DNA from: Dolichospermum sp. DET69
GTDB lineage: Bacteria > Cyanobacteriota > Cyanobacteriia > Cyanobacteriales > Nostocaceae
Reading direction: 5' to 3'
NCBI GenBank assembly: GCA_017355425.1
Contig: CP070233.1
Location: forward strand, 1,342,501 to 1,406,500
DNA: 64,000 nt
The position numbers and the translations under genes were made by a program. Shown here piece by piece: positions 1 through 7,823 of this stretch (position 1 is its first letter; each line of letters begins with the position of its first letter). A model generated the notes under the pieces. The model was not told the DNA's origin. It worked only from the letters and a program-made list of their open reading frames with translations, and did not search any database.

Positions 1-1
1 A

Positions 2-1453
2 GTGTATCAGGAATGGATTGCCGACTTGGATACACCTGTATCTGCTTGGTATAAAGTATGTGCAGATAAACCTTATAGCTTTTTGCTGGAATCGGTGGAA
101 GGTGGAGAAACTGTAGGACGTTATAGTTTATTGGGTTGTGATCCTTTGTGGATTCTGGAAGCAAGGGGTGATAAAACTACCCAAACACATCGAGATGGTT
201 CTCAACAAGTTTTTACAGGTGATCCTTTTATTACTTTGTCTGAATGTCTAGCACCTTATCACCCAGTAAAACTACCAGAATTACCTTCAGGAATTGGCGG
301 TTTATTTGGGTTTTGGGGTTATGAATTAATTAATTGGATTGAGCCGCGTGTACCAATTCATGCTCAAGATGAGAGAAATATCCCGGATGGGTTATGGATG
401 CAGGTAGACCAACTATTAGTTTTTGACCAAGTAAAAAGGAAAATTTGGGCGATCGCTTATGCAGATTTACGTGACCCCGCAGGTTTAGAGGTAGCATATC
501 AAAAAGCGAGCGATCGCATTCAAGAAATGGTACGCAAGCTATCTTTACCCCTATCACCAGAAAAAACTCAATTATCTTGGACAGCCCCCGGAAACAAGCC
601 CAAAGCGGGAATAGAGGAATATACCAGCAACTTTACCCGCCCAGAATTTTGTGCCAGTGTAGATAAAGCTAAAGCACATATCAAAGCAGGTGATATTTTT
701 CAAGTAGTTATTTCTCAACGCTTATCAACAGAATATAAAGGCAATCCCTTCGCCTTGTACCGTTCTCTGCGGCAAATCAATCCTTCCCCCTACATGGCTT
801 ATTTTAACTTCCAGGACTGGCAAATTATCGGTTCTAGCCCTGAAGTCATGGTGAAGGCAGAATGTAATGATCAAGGGGAAATTATCGCCACAGTCCGTCC
901 TCTTGCAGGAACTAGACCTAGAGGAAAAACCAGCCAGGAAGATGCAGCCTTAGCCGCTGATTTACTTCAAGATCCCAAAGAAATCGCTGAACACGTTATG
1001 TTAGTTGATTTAGGCCGTAATGATTTGGGGCGAGTGTGCAGCAGCGGTACTGTAAAAGTTGATGAATTAATGATCGTTGAACACTTCTCTCATGTTATGC
1101 ACATTGTTAGTAATGTCGTGGGTAAGTTAGCACCTGGTAAAACCGCTTGGGATTTACTCAAAGCTTGTTTTCCCGCTGGTACTGTTAGCGGTGCGCCTAA
1201 AATCAGAGCGATGGAAATTATCAACGAATTAGAACCAAGTCGCCGGGGTGTATATTCTGGTGTATATGGATATTACGATTTTGAAGGACAATTGAATAGT
1301 GCGATCGCCATTAGAACTATGGTATTACATAATCAGACGGTGACTGTCCAAGCTGGTGCGGGTTTGGTAGCTGATTCTGACCCAGAAAAGGAATATGAAG
1401 AAACTCTCAATAAAGCTAGAGGGTTATTAGAAGCAATTCGTTGTTTAAGGTGA
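2..1453 (+). CDS. trpE: Anthranilate synthase component I (5' partial)
   Basis: Catalyses chorismate plus glutamine-derived ammonia to anthranilate, the first step of tryptophan synthesis, in the cytoplasm. The 483 visible residues hold the chorismate-binding signatures RPLAGTRPRG (about residue 299), DPKEIAEHVMLVDLGRNDLG (about 327) and CFPAGTVSGAPKIRAMEI (about 390). The reading frame begins at the window edge with a GTG, and from family knowledge TrpE normally has further N-terminal residues, so the true start probably lies upstream. The C-terminus (LLEAIRCLR) is complete. The last 24 bases, including the stop, recur exactly about 326 bp downstream (see findings). PabB is an alternative, but the length and motifs fit TrpE. 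Confidence 0.9.
   Translation: MYQEWIADLDTPVSAWYKVCADKPYSFLLESVEGGETVGRYSLLGCDPLWILEARGDKTTQTHRDGSQQVFTGDPFITLSECLAPYHPVKLPELPSGIGGLFGFWGYELINWIEPRVPIHAQDERNIPDGLWMQVDQLLVFDQVKRKIWAIAYADLRDPAGLEVAYQKASDRIQEMVRKLSLPLSPEKTQLSWTAPGNKPKAGIEEYTSNFTRPEFCASVDKAKAHIKAGDIFQVVISQRLSTEYKGNPFALYRSLRQINPSPYMAYFNFQDWQIIGSSPEVMVKAECNDQGEIIATVRPLAGTRPRGKTSQEDAALAADLLQDPKEIAEHVMLVDLGRNDLGRVCSSGTVKVDELMIVEHFSHVMHIVSNVVGKLAPGKTAWDLLKACFPAGTVSGAPKIRAMEIINELEPSRRGVYSGVYGYYDFEGQLNSAIAIRTMVLHNQTVTVQAGAGLVADSDPEKEYEETLNKARGLLEAIRCLR
1430..1453 (+). repeat. 24-bp direct repeat, left copy (trpE 3' end)
   Basis: The last 24 bases of trpE, from GAAGCAATTCG to the TGA stop, are repeated without mismatch at 1756-1779. 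The two copies bracket a 77-codon gene. Confidence 0.9.
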
Positions 1454-1516
1454 TTTTCGCACAAAGACGCAAAGTTTGAGATTTTGAATTTTCCTGATCA
1501 ATACTGGAGTTAAATT

Positions 1517-1750
1517 ATGATACCAGCTATTAGTAAACCTTCAACATTACTTGGTCGAATTAAAGTTGAAAAAGTAGATAAATTCAATTTATTTAGATTT
1601 ACTGATGAACTCCAGAAGCGAATGGAAGAACTTTTGGAGAGAAAAAAAGCTGATTTACTGACTTCAGAAGAAGTTGTAGAATTGGAAGTTATTGGAGAGT
1701 TAGACAGAATTTTTACTCACATCAATGCGATGTTAGTAGCTCAAGTATGA
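1517..1750 (+). CDS. Small acidic protein, unknown function
   Basis: A 77-residue soluble protein that I do not recognise. The middle (about residues 28-70) is rich in Glu, Lys and Leu and is probably helical, with heptad-like spacing around LQKRMEELLERKKADLL. There is no signal peptide or membrane segment. It starts at an ATG 64 bp after trpE, preceded by a GGAG motif, and is bracketed by the 24-bp direct repeats. Its position before a TA pair and its size would suit an antitoxin or small regulator, but nothing in the sequence proves it. Confidence 0.6.
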   Translation: MIPAISKPSTLLGRIKVEKVDKFNLFRFTDELQKRMEELLERKKADLLTSEEVVELEVIGELDRIFTHINAMLVAQV

Positions 1751-1755
1751 CTATT

Positions 1756-1779
1756 GAAGCAATTCGTTGTTTAAGGTGA
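1756..1779 (+). repeat. 24-bp direct repeat, right copy
   Basis: Exact copy of trpE bases 1430-1453, including a TGA. It lies just after the stop of the 77-residue gene and is not part of any gene here. Confidence 0.9.
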
Positions 1780-1816
1780 CTTTTAACCAATTAAATCCCA
1801 GCAGGAGAATAGAAAT

Positions 1817-2062
1817 ATGAGTATTGTGATTACAGATGAAGTTTTGCAGACAATTCAAATGTCTGATAAAGAATTAGTGCAAGAAATAGCAATTTTGCTC
1901 TTTGAACAAGAACGGTTTACTTTAGGACAAGCGAGTCATTTTGTAGGAATGAATCAACTTGAATTTCAACGATTACTTGCTAGTCGAAAAATTCCCATTC
2001 ACTATGATATTGCTGAATTTAGGGAAGATGTAAAGAGTTTGAAAGCTAATAATTGGCGATGA
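1817..2062 (+). CDS. UPF0175-family antitoxin-like protein
   Basis: An 81-residue protein with the UPF0175 pattern: an N-terminal helix (MSIVITDEVLQTIQMSDKEL), then LLFEQERFTLGQASHFVGMNQLEFQRLLASRKI, a winged-helix-like DNA-binding segment, and the terminal IPIHYDIAEFREDVKSL. The family usually pairs with a DUF3368 toxin, as it does here: the stop TGA overlaps the ATG of the next gene by 4 bp (ATGA), so translation is probably coupled. A GCAGGAGAA ribosome binding site precedes the ATG. A paralogue lies at 24901-25137. Confidence 0.8.
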   Translation: MSIVITDEVLQTIQMSDKELVQEIAILLFEQERFTLGQASHFVGMNQLEFQRLLASRKIPIHYDIAEFREDVKSLKANNWR

Positions 2063-2541
2063 TTATTATTAGCAATACATCACCTATCAGTAACCTCGCT
2101 GCGATTGGACAATTAACTTTGTTGCAGCAACTTTATGGTAAGGTCATTATTCCACAAGCAGTTGATCAGGAAATTCTTGCTTCTGGTAGTACAGATCCGG
2201 GTACACTAGCACTTGAAACTCTCAATTGGATTGAAGTTATCCCAGTTACAAATGTTGTTCTATTTCAGACTCTACAAACAATTTTAGATCCAGGTGAAGC
2301 AGAAGCGATAGCTCTTGCTGTTGAGTTAAATGCTGATAGACTGATTATTGATGAACGAAAAGGTAGAAATGAAGCAATAAAGTCCGGTTTACAGGTTACT
2401 GGAATCTTAGGTATTGTATTAGCAGCTAAACAACAAGGATTTATTTCACTGGTAAAACCTATATTAGATGATTTGATTACTAATGGTTTCTGGATTCGTG
2501 AACAGTTGTATGCAGAAGTTTTATTAGTTGCAGGAGAATAG
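2059..2541 (+). CDS. DUF3368 PIN-like toxin
   Basis: A 160-residue protein of the DUF3368 family, which has a PIN-like nuclease fold and is treated as the toxin partner of UPF0175. Visible features are the N-terminal ISNTSPISNLAAIGQL with its early acidic/Asn site, DPGEAEAIALAVE around residue 78 with a conserved Glu, and DRLIIDERKGRNEA around residue 94. The start is the ATG at 2059, which overlaps the antitoxin stop; a TTG six bases earlier is less likely. A broken homologue lies at 24655-24895. RNase activity is inferred from the family. Confidence 0.8.
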   Translation: MIIISNTSPISNLAAIGQLTLLQQLYGKVIIPQAVDQEILASGSTDPGTLALETLNWIEVIPVTNVVLFQTLQTILDPGEAEAIALAVELNADRLIIDERKGRNEAIKSGLQVTGILGIVLAAKQQGFISLVKPILDDLITNGFWIREQLYAEVLLVAGE

Positions 2542-2610
2542 CAACCGGATGATATAAAATAATATAAATCTCTGTTTAGTTAAAATTTTAGCATTTGCGT
2601 GGGGTGAAAT

Positions 2611-2796
2611 TTGAGTTTAGACAAACAACGAGAATTACTAGAAAGTTTCATAGTTGATAATGAAGATTTAGAAGAACTAGAAGCAAAACTGGCTGAATTC
2701 AATATTTTTGAAGCTATTGGTGTAGTCAGACAAGAAATTAGACATTCAAATTTTTTAGCATTTCTTTTAGATCCATCTCAAAATCATAGACATTGA
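2611..2796 (+). pseudogene. PD-(D/E)XK nuclease family protein, N-terminal fragment
   Basis: A 61-residue reading frame with a TTG start. It matches the N-terminus of a cyanobacterial PD-(D/E)XK nuclease-superfamily protein, with the typical FNIFEAIGVVRQEIRHSNFL and AFLLDPSQNH stretch. The frame then stops (NHRH*) where the family continues into the nuclease core, and no continuation is found before coaE. The catalytic residues are therefore missing and this is probably a decayed remnant. Confidence 0.65.
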
Positions 2797-2866
2797 ATAG
2801 TGCGAGATATCATACAAACGAAAAAAAGATTGATATTCCATCAATCCATAAGCAAAAATATATTAA

Positions 2867-3475
2867 TTATATCAGTTCCAAAAGTGTTGAATCTTGCAAT
2901 AAAACTTTATCAATTTGTTGTAAAAGTGATTCTAAATTACCACAATTATCTAAAACCACATCAGCACGAGCAATTTTTTCCGCAATAGGTAATTGACTAT
3001 TAATTCTCGCTGCTGCTTGTTCTGGTGTTAAATTATTGCGTTCTATTAATCGCTGTTGTTGCTGTTGTGCTGAACAAGATACCACCCAAATTTGATTAAC
3101 TAGATTTTCTAAATTAGCTTCAAATAATAAAGGAATCACTAAAATTAAAGTATTTGCAGAGGATTCTTTAATATCTTTATCAAAACAATTTCTCACATAG
3201 GGATGAATTACCCTTTCTACCCAATCACGTTTTTCTGGTTGATGAAAAATAATTTCTCCTAATTTTGCTCTATTTAAATTACCATCATTTAAAAGAATTT
3301 CTGTACCATATTTTTCAGCAATTTGTGACAAAATAGGAGAACCTACAGATACCGCATCTCTAGCATAAATATCTGCATCTAAAATCGGCAAATTATAAGT
3401 TGTAGCTAAATAATTAGCCACTGTACTTTTACCCGTCGCAATTCCCCCAGTTAAACCAATTAAGTTTTTAGTCAT
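2867..3475 (-). CDS. coaE: Dephospho-CoA kinase
   Basis: Phosphorylates the 3'-OH of dephospho-CoA with ATP, the last step of coenzyme A synthesis. The P-loop GLTGGIATGKST is near the N-terminus, followed by the DADIYARDAV substrate segment and the lid region VVSCSAQQQQQRLIERNNLTPEQAAARI. I chose the ATG at 3475 (MTKNLIGLTGG) because the frame upstream of it is made of an interspersed hairpin repeat (GGGCGCAGG/CCTGCGCCC) and not family sequence. The length of 202 residues is normal. It lies 34 bp downstream of hemD on the same strand and may be co-transcribed. Confidence 0.92.
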   Translation of the reverse strand: MTKNLIGLTGGIATGKSTVANYLATTYNLPILDADIYARDAVSVGSPILSQIAEKYGTEILLNDGNLNRAKLGEIIFHQPEKRDWVERVIHPYVRNCFDKDIKESSANTLILVIPLLFEANLENLVNQIWVVSCSAQQQQQRLIERNNLTPEQAAARINSQLPIAEKIARADVVLDNCGNLESLLQQIDKVLLQDSTLLELI

Positions 3476-3477
3476 AA

Positions 3478-3502
3478 GTAGGGGCGCAGGGCCTGCGCCC
3501 AT
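3478..3502. repeat. GC-rich hairpin repeat (GGGCGCAGG family)
   Basis: A short palindrome GGGCGCAGGGCCTGCGCCC between hemD and coaE. The same element occurs four times at 12680-12923. It could act as a weak terminator or processing hairpin, but it looks like a dispersed repeat. Confidence 0.7.
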
Positions 3503-3509
3503 TCATTAG

Positions 3510-4319
3510 TCAATGATTTGTCCATTTAATTATGGCATTTGTTAAGCCTTCTAAAGTATATTCTTCCGCTTCAATATCTACTCTCCCAAATATAGTCTGA
3601 CAAGTTTTTGAAGTTTGGGGACCAATGGAAGCTATACAAACTCTGGCAAAATTTTCAGGATTATAGGTAAATATATGTGCTGTTAATTGCGAGAAAAATA
3701 GGACTGTTTTAGAACTGGCAAAAGTAATAATATCTACATTATTATTAACTAAAGCATATTCAGCCGCAGCCGGGATACTTTGAGGACAGCAAGATTCATA
3801 AGCGGGAACTTCAATTACTTCTGCACCTTTTGCGGTTAATTCTTTCACTAATACTTCTCTTCCCCCACTTTCAACTCTGGGAAATAATATCTTTTTCCCT
3901 GTTAATGATTCGGGAAAATTCTCTACTAAAGAATCAGCAACAAAATCAGGAGGAATAAAGTCAGCTTGAATATTTTGTTTTTGTAAACTTTGGGCTGTTT
4001 TTTCCCCAACGACTGCAATTTTTACACCCTCTAAGGCATTTTTATCTTGACCGGATTTTTCTAATCTTTCAAAAAAGTATTCTCCACCATTACTAGAAGT
4101 GAGAATTAACCAATTAAAAGTTGATAACTGCAAAATTGCCTGATCTAAAGCCTCCCAACTGCTAGGGGGTCCAATTTCTAAAGCTGGCATTTCTATCACA
4201 TTAGCGCCTGCGGAGATTAAGCGATCGCTAAATTGATTTGATTGTCCCACAGAACGGGTAACTAAAATAGTTTTACCAGCAAGAGGAGATAGAGAAAGAT
4301 TATAATTCATGGTTGACAT
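3510..4319 (-). CDS. hemD: Uroporphyrinogen-III synthase
   Basis: Cyclises hydroxymethylbilane to uroporphyrinogen III, the branch-point precursor of haem, chlorophyll, sirohaem and cobalamin. The two-lobed HemD pattern is visible: LAGKTILVTRSVGQSNQFSD at the start, WLILTSSNGGEYFF (about residue 83), KIAVVGEKTAQ (about 108), ILFPRVESGGREVL and IITFASSKTVLFF (about 207), IASIGPQTSKTC (about 238). I chose MSTMNYN at 4319 (MNYN at 4310 is possible), because upstream codons fall in a GTAGGTTGGGTT-type repeat. It sits with cobA upstream, which fits supply of the sirohaem pathway, and nirA in this window needs sirohaem. Confidence 0.88.
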   Translation of the reverse strand: MSTMNYNLSLSPLAGKTILVTRSVGQSNQFSDRLISAGANVIEMPALEIGPPSSWEALDQAILQLSTFNWLILTSSNGGEYFFERLEKSGQDKNALEGVKIAVVGEKTAQSLQKQNIQADFIPPDFVADSLVENFPESLTGKKILFPRVESGGREVLVKELTAKGAEVIEVPAYESCCPQSIPAAAEYALVNNNVDIITFASSKTVLFFSQLTAHIFTYNPENFARVCIASIGPQTSKTCQTIFGRVDIEAEEYTLEGLTNAIIKWTNH

Positions 4320-4320
4320 T

Positions 4321-4440
4321 AAATTTGTTGCAGTATCCGTAGGTTGGGTTGTTCGCATTAGCGTTGCGAAGCAATAGAATGAAACCCAACAAATTTCCGA
4401 AAATGTTGGGTTTGGTCTTTGTTCAACCCAACCTACAATT
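4321..4440. repeat. Palindromic GTAGGTTGGGTT / AACCCAACC interspersed repeat
   Basis: An inverted repeat between cobA and hemD: arms of the type GTAGGTTGGGTTG and CAACCCAACCTAC enclose a region with GAAACCCAACAAA. Related copies lie at 14740-14815 and 40770-40890. It looks like a small non-autonomous element (MITE) and has no coding potential. Confidence 0.7.
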
Positions 4441-4478
4441 ACAATTTTACAAAGGGGATATTTTTAATTGCAAGTCAT

Positions 4479-5198
4479 TTACAGAGAATCGCGTAATCGG
4501 ACAACTTCACCAATAACTATAACCGCAGGAGAGAGAGATAAACCAGCAGTTTGTGCGAGGATATTTCCCAGTTCTCCTATCCAGATTTCTTGATTGGGTG
4601 TTCCAGCCCAACGGATAATAGCAATCGGGGTAGAATCAGATTTTTTATATTTTATCAGTTGCTGGATTATTTCTGGTAAATTTTTTCCCCCCATCAAAAT
4701 TACTAAAGTTTCTAAGCTTGCTAATGCTTCCCAGTTTAAAGTTTCTGGCTCATGGGCTGTACAGACAGCAAAACAACGACTAAGAACATTATCCGTGAGG
4801 GGAATTCCGGCTAATAATGGTGCTGCTAATGCCGAAGAAATTCCGGGAATGATTTCAAATTCACAACCTGCATTTTTTAAAGCCGCAATTTCTAAAATAC
4901 AGCGCCCAAATATCAAAGGATCTCCAGATTTTAGTCTCACAACTTGTTTTTTATCTAAACAATATTTTACTAGTAAATCATTAATTTCTGTTTGGGAAGT
5001 GCTGGGTTTACCTCCACGTTTACCAACATCTATTTTTAGACAATCAACCGGGACACAATCTAATAATTGACCATCAACCAAAGCATCATACACCAATACC
5101 TGAGCAGATGCTAACAGACGATAGGCTTTAACAGTTAAATACTCTACATCTCCAGGACCTGCACCAACAAGATAAACTTTACCTGTTTCTCTAATCAT
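4479..5198 (-). CDS. cobA: Uroporphyrinogen-III C-methyltransferase
   Basis: Transfers two methyl groups from S-adenosylmethionine to uroporphyrinogen III to give precorrin-2, the entry to sirohaem and cobalamin. Family motifs are seen: VYLVGAGPGDVEYLTVKA near the N-terminus, VVRLKSGDPLIFGR (about residue 85), GISSALAAPLLAGIPLT (about 119) and PAVIVIGEVVRL at the C-terminus. The 239 residues correspond to the single-domain SumT type, without a CysG oxidase domain. It lies upstream of hemD on the same strand, 160 bp away, with a repeat element in the gap. Confidence 0.92.
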   Translation of the reverse strand: MIRETGKVYLVGAGPGDVEYLTVKAYRLLASAQVLVYDALVDGQLLDCVPVDCLKIDVGKRGGKPSTSQTEINDLLVKYCLDKKQVVRLKSGDPLIFGRCILEIAALKNAGCEFEIIPGISSALAAPLLAGIPLTDNVLSRCFAVCTAHEPETLNWEALASLETLVILMGGKNLPEIIQQLIKYKKSDSTPIAIIRWAGTPNQEIWIGELGNILAQTAGLSLSPAVIVIGEVVRLRDSL

Positions 5199-5322
5199 AT
5201 TTATTCCTGACTCCTAATAATTTAATAAATTCTATAAATCACCAAATTTTTCCCTGCCCTAGTAGTCAATACTCACCAAATTTCGCTAGATTAGATCAAG
5301 GTACACATAATAGGAATTTTCA

Positions 5323-6018
5323 ATGTCAGCACAATTGTTACTGGTAGATGACGAACCGGGATTGCGGGAAGCCGTCAAAGAATATTTACAAGAAAGCGGT
5401 TTTAGGGTTCAAACTGCCAGTAATGCCCGTGAAGGTTGGGACTGGATGCAACAGAACACCGCTGATTTAGTCATTTCTGATATCATGATGCCCCAAGTGG
5501 ATGGCTATCAGTTCCTCAAGCAAATGCGAGATGACCCCCGCTTTCAAGCCTTACCAGTGGTATTTTTAACCGCTAAAGGCATGACAGGCGATCGCATTCA
5601 AGGCTACCATGCCGGAGTAGATGCTTATTTACCCAAGCCTTTTGATCCTGATGAGTTAGTCGCCATAGTGGAAAACTTACTAGCACGTCGCAGCGCCCAA
5701 ACCCCCAAAACCGGAGAAGATAGCGAAACCCCAAATCTTGCCGATTTGGCTAATCAAATCGCTCAAATTAGAATACTATTAACTCATAGAAGTGCCATAT
5801 CCCAAACCCCAGCCCCTTTTAAAATAGATTTGACTCCTAGAGAGCAAAGTGTTTTAAACCTGGTAGCAGAAGGATTAATGAATAAAGAAATTGCCCGTCG
5901 CTTAGAAACAAGCGTCCGCAACGTCGAAAAATATGTTAGCCGTTTATTTAGTAAAACTGGTACTAATAGCCGGACAGAGTTAGTTCGTTTTGCTCTAGAA
6001 CATGGTCTAGCTAAGTAA
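5323..6018 (+). CDS. rre1: NarL/LuxR-type response regulator, Rre1/Ycf29-like
   Basis: A two-domain regulator of 231 residues. The receiver domain (1-120) has the acidic pocket DDE at 9-11, phospho-acceptor D53 (ISDIMMPQVDGYQF), T83 and K105 (LPKPFDPDEL). The output domain (about 165-231) is a LuxR-type helix-turn-helix with LTPREQSVLNLVAEGLMNKEIARRL. Sequence and layout resemble cyanobacterial Rre1, the homologue of plastid Ycf29, which works with the Hik2/Hik34 kinases in stress signalling; that role is family knowledge. No kinase gene is adjacent. It is divergent from cobA, so the two share the region 5199-5322. Confidence 0.85.
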   Translation: MSAQLLLVDDEPGLREAVKEYLQESGFRVQTASNAREGWDWMQQNTADLVISDIMMPQVDGYQFLKQMRDDPRFQALPVVFLTAKGMTGDRIQGYHAGVDAYLPKPFDPDELVAIVENLLARRSAQTPKTGEDSETPNLADLANQIAQIRILLTHRSAISQTPAPFKIDLTPREQSVLNLVAEGLMNKEIARRLETSVRNVEKYVSRLFSKTGTNSRTELVRFALEHGLAK

Positions 6019-6283
6019 ACTACCCTCTTAGTGATTAGAGTTAATTGGTAAAAAAATGGTAAAATGCACCTGGATAACTTTGCTGCCGAAATAGTAACAC
6101 CTTGTTACATATTCTTACTGCTGATTTTCCCAGTTTGCCAGCATGGAGACGCAAATATTGTAGACGCAATTTTACGTTTACAAGCAAACTTATGATTAAG
6201 GACAATAGGTAGAGGCAGACTTTTAAAACTTCATCTTGAAAACTCTAAATTAGATGGGCTATTATCATAAATTACACTAAATA

Positions 6284-6565
6284 CTATTGAATAGTATCAG
6301 CGAAATTGCGTAAACGCATAAGTTGGCGACGCATTTGTGGAGAGGCTTTAAACTCCGAAATCTCCTGAGCTTTAACAGATGCTTGTAAGGTTTCTAAAAA
6401 ATCATCAGATCCTTCGGTTAAAGCCTCTAGTAATACTTGTAACAATTGTTCACGATCACTCAACAGACTCTTTTCCTCAATCAAACGGAATTTGAGGTGA
6501 ATTTCACACTCGTAAACACCTACTTCAGGATTATTTATTTGACGTGGTAATGCTTTAGAGTTCAT
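6284..6565 (-). CDS. Npun_R1517-family heterocyst regulator-like protein
   Basis: A 93-residue protein with the strongly conserved sequence NPEVGVYECEIHLKFRLIEE near the N-terminus and EALTEGSDDFLETLQASVKAQE in the middle. I recognise it as the small family found in heterocyst-forming cyanobacteria (Npun_R1517, Asr1734 in Anabaena), linked to control of heterocyst differentiation; its mechanism is not known to me. The full family length appears present and there is no membrane segment. A long AT-rich region of nearly 700 bp lies upstream, leaving room for regulation. Confidence 0.75.
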   Translation of the reverse strand: MNSKALPRQINNPEVGVYECEIHLKFRLIEEKSLLSDREQLLQVLLEALTEGSDDFLETLQASVKAQEISEFKASPQMRRQLMRLRNFADTIQ

Positions 6566-7252
6566 ATTTTTGAGGATTCCTTTACTTAGCGGTCATACGG
6601 TTGAGGGACTAAATCTCCAGAAAAATGCCTTATACTTTTTTTATACTTTTGTGAATCCAAAGTTTTTGCAGATCAGAATTTATTCTCATCCATAAAACTG
6701 GCATTCTATTCCACTCCCCCCTGTCTTTTTTTAGTTAGATTTTACTATTTTTTGTTCTTTCCTTACTAGTTATGGCATATCTGAGCCATAAACTATTATT
6801 CAATTTTTGAGATGTTATACCATGAAGTTTTTGTCAAGAGTTGATTAGTCCTTATTAAAGGTTTTTACATCAACTTATTAAAAACGTCAAGAAATATTAT
6901 TTTTTTTACTTTTATCCTATGATAATACTTAGGCATTTGTACTGAAGACGCTCCTTTGATAAATGCAATTTATAACTGTAGAAAAATTCAGTCAAGTCAC
7001 TACAAGATGAGTACATTTACACGAGAGAAAATCAGAATCAGTAAAAAAATCAGGGAATTTTTGTAAAAAATCACATATATTTGGACAAAATTAATTTAAA
7101 AAATTCCCAAAAACTGCTCTCGCTGATACATGGCGATATTTTTTGGACTGAGACTTCAATTTTAGACTTTAGCATTCATTTCTGCTGTAAGCTCAAACAT
7201 AGCAGTTAAAATGATTGCAGTGTAATTTAGCTAAATTCTTACACCCAAATTT
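6566..7252. other. Long AT-rich intergenic region without a gene
   Basis: This is the shared upstream region of the divergent heterocyst-regulator-like gene and ndhM. It is very AT-rich, with poly-T and poly-A runs near 6640-6730, 6900 and 7040-7110. I see no reading frame of note, no tRNA and no perfect NtcA site (GTA-N8-TAC). Confidence 0.6.
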
Positions 7253-7609
7253 ATGGATAACCTGATGCTGCTCAAGTCCACAACCCGTCATGTTCGCATT
7301 TTTGCGGCGGAAATGGACAAAGATGAACTGATTCCGAGTAATCATGTCTTGACACTAGATATTGATCCAGACAACGAATTCAACTGGAATGAAGATGCTC
7401 TGCAAAAAGTTTATCGCCAATTTGATCAACTGGTAGAAGCATCTAGTGGCGCGGATCTAACCGATTATAACTTACGCCGCATTGGCTCAGACTTGGAGCA
7501 TTATCTGCGATCGCTTCTCCAAAAAGGCGAAATTAGCTATAATCTCTCCAGTCGGGTTACTAACTACAGTATGGGACTACCCCAAGTAGCAGCTAGTAGC
7601 AATCAATAA
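7253..7609 (+). CDS. ndhM: NAD(P)H-quinone oxidoreductase subunit M
   Basis: A subunit of the cyanobacterial and plastid NDH-1 complex, an oxygenic-phototroph-specific part of the stromal/cytoplasmic arm used in respiration and cyclic electron flow. The whole family sequence is recognisable: MLLKSTTRHVRIFAAEM, LTLDIDPDNEFNWNEDALQK, LTDYNLRRIGSDLEHYLRSL and the end LSSRVTNYSMGLPQV. It is 118 residues, a normal length. The ATG at 7253 is preferred, with an ATG at 7265 (MLLKS) possible. A hairpin with arms GGCGAAT/ATTCGCC follows at 7634-7650. Confidence 0.95.
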   Translation: MDNLMLLKSTTRHVRIFAAEMDKDELIPSNHVLTLDIDPDNEFNWNEDALQKVYRQFDQLVEASSGADLTDYNLRRIGSDLEHYLRSLLQKGEISYNLSSRVTNYSMGLPQVAASSNQ

Positions 7610-7633
7610 ATATAGTACATATTTACTTAGTCC

Positions 7634-7675
7634 TGGCGAATATAATTCGCCGGCTATGTCAAGTTTTCTTGACAG
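7634..7675 (+). terminator. Two hairpins after ndhM, possible terminator
   Basis: GGCGAAT-ATA-ATTCGCC at 7634-7650 is followed closely by TGTCAAG-TTTT-CTTGACA at about 7657-7674. Neither has a clear U-tract behind it, so the terminator role is only possible. Confidence 0.35.
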
Positions 7676-7823
7676 GTTGAGAATTAGTTCTGCTATTGCT
7701 ACATATTCCCACAAAAATAAAAGTTATGATGAGCCTGTGGGTTGCAAAAGAAATGCGCGGTAGCAACTGCTGCTACGAAATATTGTTGAAGAAAATGCCA
7801 ATTGCAGAATCGGTGGGAAAACT

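Noticed and set aside
4594-5070. 158-residue plus-strand frame inside cobA
   Set aside because: It lies opposite a clear cobA gene, has no recognisable domain and is a shadow frame.
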